64,000 nt of DNA from Rhynchospora pubera (taxonomy: Eukaryota > Streptophyta > Magnoliopsida > Poales > Cyperaceae): positions 62,725,840 through 62,789,839 of the forward strand of contig CM051461.1 in assembly GCA_028095005.1 (NCBI GenBank). The letters are read 5' to 3'. Every line of letters starts with the position of its first letter. Position 1 is the stretch's first letter. Under the pieces are notes generated by a model. It ran no database searches. It saw only the letters and a list, made by a program, of their open reading frames with translations, and was not told the origin of the DNA. The position numbers and the translations under genes were made by a program. Shown here piece after piece: positions 58,393 to 64,000 of this stretch.

Positions 58393-59176
58393 TCAGAACA
58401 TGTTAGGAAACTGGCCAAAGGTACGACCGACGAAGGCTGGGAGATTGCCATTGGCAGCTTCGTACTGATTGATGGTGAGGTGTGCGAGGTCTTGGATCTG
58501 TTTGAGGCGAGTGGCCTCGGTGGTGGACAGGGGTGTGAGGCCGCGAGCAAAGCGCATGTAGAAGAGCTCGCGGCAGGATTGGTAGAGGTCAGACTCAAAG
58601 AGGCGGTCCCCCTGGAGGGCCTCTAGGCGCTTGATGTAGGAGTCCATCTGTGCCATGTGAGCATCTATCTGACGGCGCACTTTGTCAATCTCGGTCTTCA
58701 TCTGATCAGCCGTAGCATCTTCTGGTACCTTCTCTGGGAGTGTGACCTAGAACCCACAATCAGTCCAAATGTAATGTGTGGTGTCAAGTCAAGTGTTTCA
58801 CATTTCAGTTCATGTTCATGAATTATTATTAACTGGAACTAACTGGTGGGCCAGAGCCCAGAGCATTGGCGGAAATAATAAGCAATTAAATTAATGGGAT
58901 TCCAGTTCCAAGTTTAATATTATATAAATAAATACGCTACGCTAATAAAAATTGCTGCAGTTTGATTGAACAGAGGTGCTTAATTAATAATTAGTGTGTT
59001 CCTTTTATTATTGAACAGTAATGCATGAATTATGAAACGCAACCAGACATAATTCAGAGAGAGAGATTGACCGTGGGAGCGGGAACGAGGGTCCCAGTCG
59101 GAGGAGGATCGAGGGTCATCTTGGAGAAGGCAACAATTTGAGAGTTGAGAAGCGCCATCTCTTCAGGCGTCGCCAT
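58393..59176 (-). CDS. Intact two-exon gene of unknown function (152 aa)
   Basis: Exon 1 is 59,072-59,176 (35 codons, MATPEEMALLNSQIVAFSKM...VPAPT). The intron 58,747-59,071 has GT and AG ends, phase 0. Exon 2 is 58,393-58,746 (117 codons plus stop). The product is about 152 residues: a short N-terminal helix, a Pro/Thr linker, a long charged helix probably forming a coiled coil (MKTEIDKVRRQIDAHMAQMD), then a helical C-terminal half (LYQSCRELFYMRF, TRLKQIQDLAHLTINQYE) ending FGQFPNMF. There is no signal peptide or membrane segment. I do not recognise the family; a small subunit of a nuclear or cytosolic complex would fit the shape, but that is a guess. With no lesions and a telo-box upstream it is the best candidate for an active gene here. 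Confidence 0.82.
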
Positions 59177-59232
59177 CGCTCTTTTTAGTTTTTACCACTC
59201 GAGGTTCTGTCCTCTTCGTTCCTTCTAATTTC

Positions 59233-59240
59233 TAGGGTTT
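59233..59240 (-). promoter_or_regulatory. Telo-box in the 5' region of the 152-aa gene
   Basis: The minus strand reads AAACCCTA about 57 bases upstream of the ATG. This element is frequent in promoters and leaders of plant ribosomal-protein and other growth-related genes. Confidence 0.5.
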
Positions 59241-60098
59241 CTGGGCTTGGCCGCTTGGGTTTGGGAATTTGGGATTCGGATCCGGGGAGTAATTCCTCTT
59301 GCCGATTCGATTACCCTATGTCATACTGTCATGTCATGTGTATGTGTGTGTATGACCCTTTTCTTCGGTAATACTAATTGGTTTATATTGCGTCTGCAGT
59401 TCATTTGAGGATTTGTTTGGTTAATTATGTAAAAATTACGACGATGTATTAGATATATGAAACATACTCGCAGCTTTAATTTTTAATATTGGGCATAGGG
59501 AATTTAGCAACGACAGTGTCCATTTTATCAGGGACAAAGTTTTAATGTACATAATTAATTGGTAGATTGCAGTGATTAATTTTTTTTTTTTGGGGTCAAG
59601 GTATATTGTGAATTTTATATGCAAATAAATAAATTGTGTAGGGCTTGATTTGTAATACGCTTAGTAGTTGTAGGACTAATTTGCAAACTGATTAATCCAG
59701 ACATATACTATGAGTTCATAAAAGAGAAAAAAAAACCCAACTCTTTTTCCTTTTATCTCCTTTTTCATTTTATCAAATAGAACCACACATGGTTGTAGTA
59801 AGCCATCTCACCACGCTCCTTAGAAAAAGATTCCACCTTCGATGAAATATCTGAATAAACTGGAAGTGCCTGTCTCTAACATTCTCTTGATTACCATTGA
59901 ATACTTTGTTTTAGTCAAAAATTAAGATTTAAATCCATAATTCAACCTCGATTTGTATGAATCCAATTTTTTATATTTTTCTTTACATCCCTAAATGTGC
60001 ATCAGATGTGTCGTTAATAACGATTGTATCAATAAAATATATTCACTGAGTTTAGATAAAATTTTATACTACCTTCCATAGATTGAACAGCAAAACTG
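59241..60098. other. Intergenic region upstream of the 152-aa gene
   Basis: No gene was recognised. It probably contains the promoter at its left end; the rest is AT-rich. Confidence 0.4.
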
Positions 60099-60109
60099 GT
60101 ATCCGATGG

Positions 60110-60115
<6 letters not shown>

Positions 60116-60160
<45 letters not shown>
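60116..60160. repeat. (TA)n microsatellite
   Basis: A run of about 22 TA units, flanked on both sides by GTATCCGATGGCA (60,099-60,111 and 60,160-60,172). Open frames over it are Tyr-Ile repeats and not genes. Confidence 0.9.
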
Positions 60161-60163
<3 letters not shown>

Positions 60164-60545
60164 CCGATGGCAATGCCATAGATGTCTTTTTTGAGTCATT
60201 TTTTGAAGATCCGAAATTTAATCGGTCAATCCAAACCGTTCAAATTGATCAGCATATTGAAATACCATTGGAAACCAAATTTTACATTTTTTTGAATTTT
60301 TTTGGTATTTATTTTGATATGTTCAAATTGGAGGGTCTGAAATACTCCAATTATAACGTTTTTTAAAAATATCATAATAAATAGCAAAAAAATTCGAAAA
60401 AATGTAAAATTTGGTCTCCAAGTATATTTTAATGTGGTGAATAACTTGGATGGTTCAAATTGAGCATTTGAATTTTGGATCTCGAAAAACGACTCTATGG
60501 CACGGGACCCTCTGTGCCATCTATGGCACATTAGCCATCCTCTAT
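60161..60545. mobile_element. MITE-like unit X
   Basis: The ends are GATGGCAATGCCATAG and CTATGGCACATTAGCCATC, an imperfect inverted repeat. The interior includes CGGTCAATCCAAACCGTTCAA and AAAAAATTCGAAAAAATGTA. It is flanked by TA repeats. Confidence 0.6.
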
Positions 60546-60563
60546 ATATATATATATATATAT

Positions 60564-60971
60564 AGAGATTGGCTAAAGTATACTCCAGCATACGGATCAA
60601 ACCCGTATGCTAGAGTCGTTTCTGAAAATCTAAAATTTAAACAGTCGATCCAAACCGTTCAAGTTGTTCTCCATGTAAAAATATCCTTCAAGACTAAATT
60701 TTACACTTTTTCGAGATTTTTTGCTATATATTATACTATTTTCAAATTGAAGGGCCAGAAATACTCCTTTACAACTCCTTTACAATATTTTTTTAAAATA
60801 GCATAATATATAGTAAAAAAATTCGAAAAAATGTAAATTTTAATTTCCTAGGAGATTTCAATATGGAGAACAATTTGAAAGTTTCGGATCGACTGTATGC
60901 ATTTTAGATTGTGAGAAACGACTCCAGCATACGGGCTATCTATATGCTGGAGTATACTTTAGCCAATCTCT
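60564..60971. mobile_element. MITE-like unit Y (408 bp, 29-bp terminal inverted repeats)
   Basis: The perfect inverted repeat begins AGAGATTGGCTAAAGTATAC. The interior is clearly related to unit X (CAGTCGATCCAAACCGTTCAA; AAAAAATTCGAAAAAATGTA) although the ends differ. It is flanked by TA repeats (60,543-60,562 and 60,971-60,993), so the target duplication cannot be told apart from the microsatellite. Confidence 0.75.
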
Positions 60972-60993
60972 ATATATATATATATATATATAT

Positions 60994-61100
60994 ATAGAAA
61001 GGATTCAATCAAAGCGCTTTGACCGGAGTCCCGGTTAAACCCCGTCAATTCTCAATTCTGAAAGTTCAAATGACCGATCCGAACCGTCAAATATGATCTC
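60994..61100. mobile_element. MITE-like unit Z, truncated by the LTR element
   Basis: It begins AGAAAGGATTCAATCAAAGC and has the same sub-terminal arrangement (GACCGATCCGAACCGTCAAA) as X and Y. It stops at the LTR edge at 61,101, so the LTR element inserted into it. Confidence 0.5.
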
Positions 61101-62838
61101 TGTTGAGAGGATTTTATACTTATATTTTGGTAGAATTTTGTCTCCAAACTAAACCAATTTGACTTGAGTTAGGTTAATTAGGGTTATTTTAATTAGGATT
61201 TATGTCAAGAATGAGTTACTACCATAATTCCTACTTTAATGCAGATTTTGGACAAAAATATGACTTGTATGAATCAATAATGATGTAGAGCTTGTTGTAA
61301 ACTTTCCAACGGTTCTTGAATCACCTCAATCGGAGTCCGGATGAAGGAGATATGGGCAAAATACTGACAGGACGCAGTGCTGAAATTTCTGGAACGGACC
61401 GTTCCAAATTAGAACGGTCCGCCTCAGCCGAAACTGCCAGAAATAGCAGGATTGCCCGTTCTAGATGATTGGGACGACCCGTCCCATATTAGAACGGTCC
61501 GCCCCAACAGAAACCGCCAGAGTTTCCAGAAATAGTCCAGAGTTGCCAAATTTAGAGTTCTATTATGTTATGGCGGTTCTAATCTATCTCTGGCACTTCC
61601 AGAACGTGTCTTCTGCTATTTCCATCGTCTCTACACATTTCTAATGCCTATTTAAACATAGTTTGAGGGGATTTTTGAGAGATACAAGAGAGAAGTTCAA
61701 TTCCAGATCCAAGTTAGGATTAGATATAGTTCTATTTGAGAGAAAAGTCTCAGGTCAAGATCGTGGCAGCGCCGAATCGACTGGTTTGTGGCAGAAACAA
61801 GGCTTTTCGATAGAAGGCTTCGACCTACAAGAGAAAGCAAGGACATATTGGGTTTTATTCTTCCTTTATTTCCTATTTCTCTTTGTTTTGCATGATGTCT
61901 TTTAGTTGTTGAGTTGATTGTTCTAGGGCTATGGTTGTAAACCTTTCTACTTAGTTGCTTGTTTTGTTTGAATACTTGTTTATTTGCTAAGTTAAGTTGC
62001 GTTTATGATTTCTGCAATTTTATTCTATCTTTTTGTTGCAATTTGTTACTGTTTGAATATGATTATTGCGTTAAACAAAGGCCTAGTTTAATTGTCAAAG
62101 TAAAGTCAATCTGCAATAACAAGCAAACACTTAGATCAATTAGGTAGGCGATATCCGAAAGGATTTAACCAAACTTCAAGTAATTAGAAGTTTTACTCAA
62201 CAAACCGAGAGGTTGAGAGTTTACCAAGACCCAGAAATCAATTAGAAACACCTAAACCAAGAAACGAGAGTTGAAATTTAGAAGTTTTTAGGATATATCA
62301 AACAGAACCCCACAACTTGACCTGAACGAGAGTTAGAGCGCAAGTCTGTAGGTTAGGTTTGGTCCAATTCACGTAAAAACACTCAGCAAATAACTAAGAA
62401 GGATGACAAAACAAGTATCAACCATTGGAACGGACCGTTCCAAGGTCAGGACGGACCGCGCGAGAGGGGGCGTCTGACCTAGAACGGCCAGTTCCAATCG
62501 TTGACAGAGGCTGAAACGGACCGTTCCAACCATTAGAACGGACCGTTCCAACTTTGACAGAGGTAGAATCGTTTGGAACCAGAAATCCTAGAATTATTTG
62601 ACCTGTTGATTTTCTCTTGTTTAGTTCTTGCTTTAGTCTTAATATTAGATCTAGGATTTGTATTCACCTTCAACCATTAATCCACAAAAGAAAGTTGAAC
62701 TCGTCTAGCTAGTTTAGTAAAGTAAAAGACCGATATTCCAACACCGTCCCTGTGGATTCGACCCTCGAGCTGTTCTGCAAACGATTAGATCGGTAAACGA
62801 GGTTTATTTATTTTGAGACTTGGTTCTACACCCGATCA
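61101..62838 (+). repeat. 5' LTR of the 61-kb element
   Basis: TGTTGAGAGG...CCCGATCA. The left edge is inferred from the TG and from the end of similarity with the solo LTR, and could be off by a few bases. Near its right end it has GTCCCTGTGGATTCGACCC, the box shared with the other tRNA-Asp-primed LTRs here. Confidence 0.7.
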
Positions 62839-62842
62839 AAAT

Positions 62843-62860
62843 TGGCGCCGTTGCCGGGGA
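62843..62860 (+). promoter_or_regulatory. Primer-binding site complementary to tRNA-Asp (61-kb element)
   Basis: TGGCGCCGTTGCCGGGGA, a full-length match to the 3' end of plant tRNA-Asp as I know it, four bases after the LTR. Confidence 0.9.
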
Positions 62861-62975
62861 CGGTTTGCTAGAATATTGGTATTTTGTTTTAATAATTTAG
62901 TCTTGACACCCTTGTATCCTTGTATCTTACTTATTTTATCTTATCTTTAAAAATCCAAAAATATTCTCTATCACC

Positions 62976-63263
62976 ATGTTTTATTCTTTTCAGAAATTCA
63001 AACAAGGTGATGCAAAGAAGATCGTCGCATCCGACAATATAAATGAAGAGTTCACCAAAGAATTGAGCAACCCATCAAGAAGGTGCTTGGAAAAAACTGA
63101 TGTGATGGAAGACAACAAATTGCAAATCAAGTATCACATCATCATCGAGCCAACCAAGATGACATCCAAAGAAGAATACGCCAAGCATGTTTCAAGGCAG
63201 CCGCTCAATCACTTTTGGGAGAATTATGATGCGCTGAGAGGGAGAAAAGTGAAGATAAGATGA
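62976..63263 (+). CDS. Short open frame of the 61-kb element (95 aa)
   Basis: It begins MFYSFQKFKQGDAKKIVASD and is rich in Lys/Glu. It occupies the place where gag would start, between the primer site and the conserved box. No gag motif is recognised. It may be a gag remnant or a chance frame. Confidence 0.3.
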   Translation: MFYSFQKFKQGDAKKIVASDNINEEFTKELSNPSRRCLEKTDVMEDNKLQIKYHIIIEPTKMTSKEEYAKHVSRQPLNHFWENYDALRGRKVKIR

Positions 63264-63276
63264 GCAAATACAAGGT

Positions 63277-63331
63277 GGTCAAGCTTGTGACCTAAAACAA
63301 GCGCTTCTTGGAAGGCAACCCAAGTCCAAAA
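63277..63331 (+). other. Conserved box, 61-kb element copy
   Basis: GGTCAAGCTTGTGACCTAAA, then AAGCGCTTCTTGGAAGGC and AACCCAAG. It matches the minus-strand box at 12,378-12,432 of an element with a different LTR. Confidence 0.7.
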
Positions 63332-64000
63332 ATTTCAGCTTCTTTCATTAGTTTAGTTTAGTTTAGATTTAGTTAGTTATAACTCATTAATCTTTGTTAA
63401 TTGGTTTCAGATTTTAGATGAGAATACAAGCTTTTGGAAGCACAATATTCGAGTCATGCAAGTGTCAAAAAGGTCAAATGAACTTCAGCGCAACATCACA
63501 ACACATGGAAGAAGAATGCCGGTTGATGAAAAGCCATACCATATGCAAGAGCTCAAGCTTGGGGGAATACACCATGAAGGAGCATATGAATTGTCTCAAC
63601 CCAACAAGTCTTAACACAGCGGAGAAACCATCTCGTTCCATACCCAAACCAAACCATTCACCTCAACCTAACCCCAAACGGTCTGTTCCAACACTCAAAC
63701 GAACCGTTTGACATTCAGCTGAGACCTAACCTAATCCACTCCAATGGCTAGATTTCGAGTTTTCATTGGTTAGTCGACGAACCAAAAATTTTTGCTCAAC
63801 TTAGTCATTACCAAAACTTCACCTAAACCCAAACCCAAGGGTAACATCACACCAACCCCTATGTGATTTGTACCCTCAAACCAAACCACCCATCTCCACT
63901 ACTTTCAAGACACACCTTCTCCAATGAAACGAACCTAAAAGCACCTTGAAGGGCATTGACATATCAAAGCAAGCAAGGCTTATGTTGCTCGACTCAACCC

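Larger units (their letters stand above)
61101..64000 (+). mobile_element. 5' part of a tRNA-Asp-primed LTR element (continues beyond window)
   Basis: A plus-strand element: LTR 61,101-62,838 (about 1,738 bp), primer site for tRNA-Asp, a short open frame at 62,976-63,263, a conserved box at about 63,277-63,331, then mostly non-coding sequence. A GCTTGGGGGAATAC run at about 63,556 resembles the purine tracts of Athila/Tat-type elements. No protease, RT or integrase is visible up to the window end. The LTR is related to the solo LTR at 42,017-43,657. The family motif GGAACGGACCGTTCC recurs throughout. Confidence 0.75.

Noticed and set aside
60106..60600. Frames with Tyr-Ile runs near 60.1 and 60.5 kb
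   Set aside because: They are translations of the TA microsatellite.
60994..61100. Helitron terminus at the TCTATATATA ends near 60.5-61.0 kb
   Set aside because: No CTRR end with a hairpin was found. The inverted terminal repeats of unit Y argue for a MITE-like element.

Overview
The window is nuclear DNA of a flowering plant, probably a eudicot. The signs are two Ty1/copia retrotransposons with plant-type initiator-Met primer sites, LTR elements primed by tRNA-Asp, GT-AG introns, a telo-box promoter, hAT-type MITEs and a long satellite array with a nucleosome-sized 172-bp period. Repeat content and few genes suggest a pericentromeric or centromere-flanking position; that is inference.

Layout. 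1-15,247 is a nest: a non-autonomous tRNA-Asp-primed LTR element (minus strand; its left LTR runs off the window) is split by a younger copia element (2,310-12,199; 1,763-bp LTRs; 5-bp target duplication AAGGG). 15,248-16,347 is flank plus a proline-codon minisatellite. 16,348-33,828 is the satellite array, about 96 monomers. It is interrupted by a 954-bp terminal-inverted-repeat element and contains a 4.7-4.8 kb block present twice. 33,829-41,500 is mostly AT-rich non-coding sequence with MITEs and a broken exon. 41,505-43,657 holds a 103-bp tandem repeat and a solo LTR. 43,960-52,096 is a tandem duplication, each unit carrying one copy of a three-exon gene of unknown function. Copy B looks intact; copy A has lost its ATG and collected several insertions. 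52,354-57,925 is a malectin-type receptor kinase relic split by a 5.07-kb Tork/Tnt1-like copia element (52,569-57,639). 58,393-59,176 is an intact two-exon minus-strand gene of unknown function. 60,099-61,100 holds three related MITE-like units in TA repeats. 61,101-64,000 is the 5' part of another tRNA-Asp-primed element, related to the solo LTR at 42 kb.

The host genes do not form a recognisable pathway. The most informative signals are: (1) each tRNA-Asp-primed LTR element carries its own dispersed, self-complementary short motif, and the two related LTRs have different motifs at the same LTR position; (2) a conserved box downstream of the short ORF is shared by two of these elements; (3) the large recent duplication in the satellite has a tiny poly(A) insertion in one copy only; (4) the gene duplication provides paralogous empty sites for several transposon insertions.
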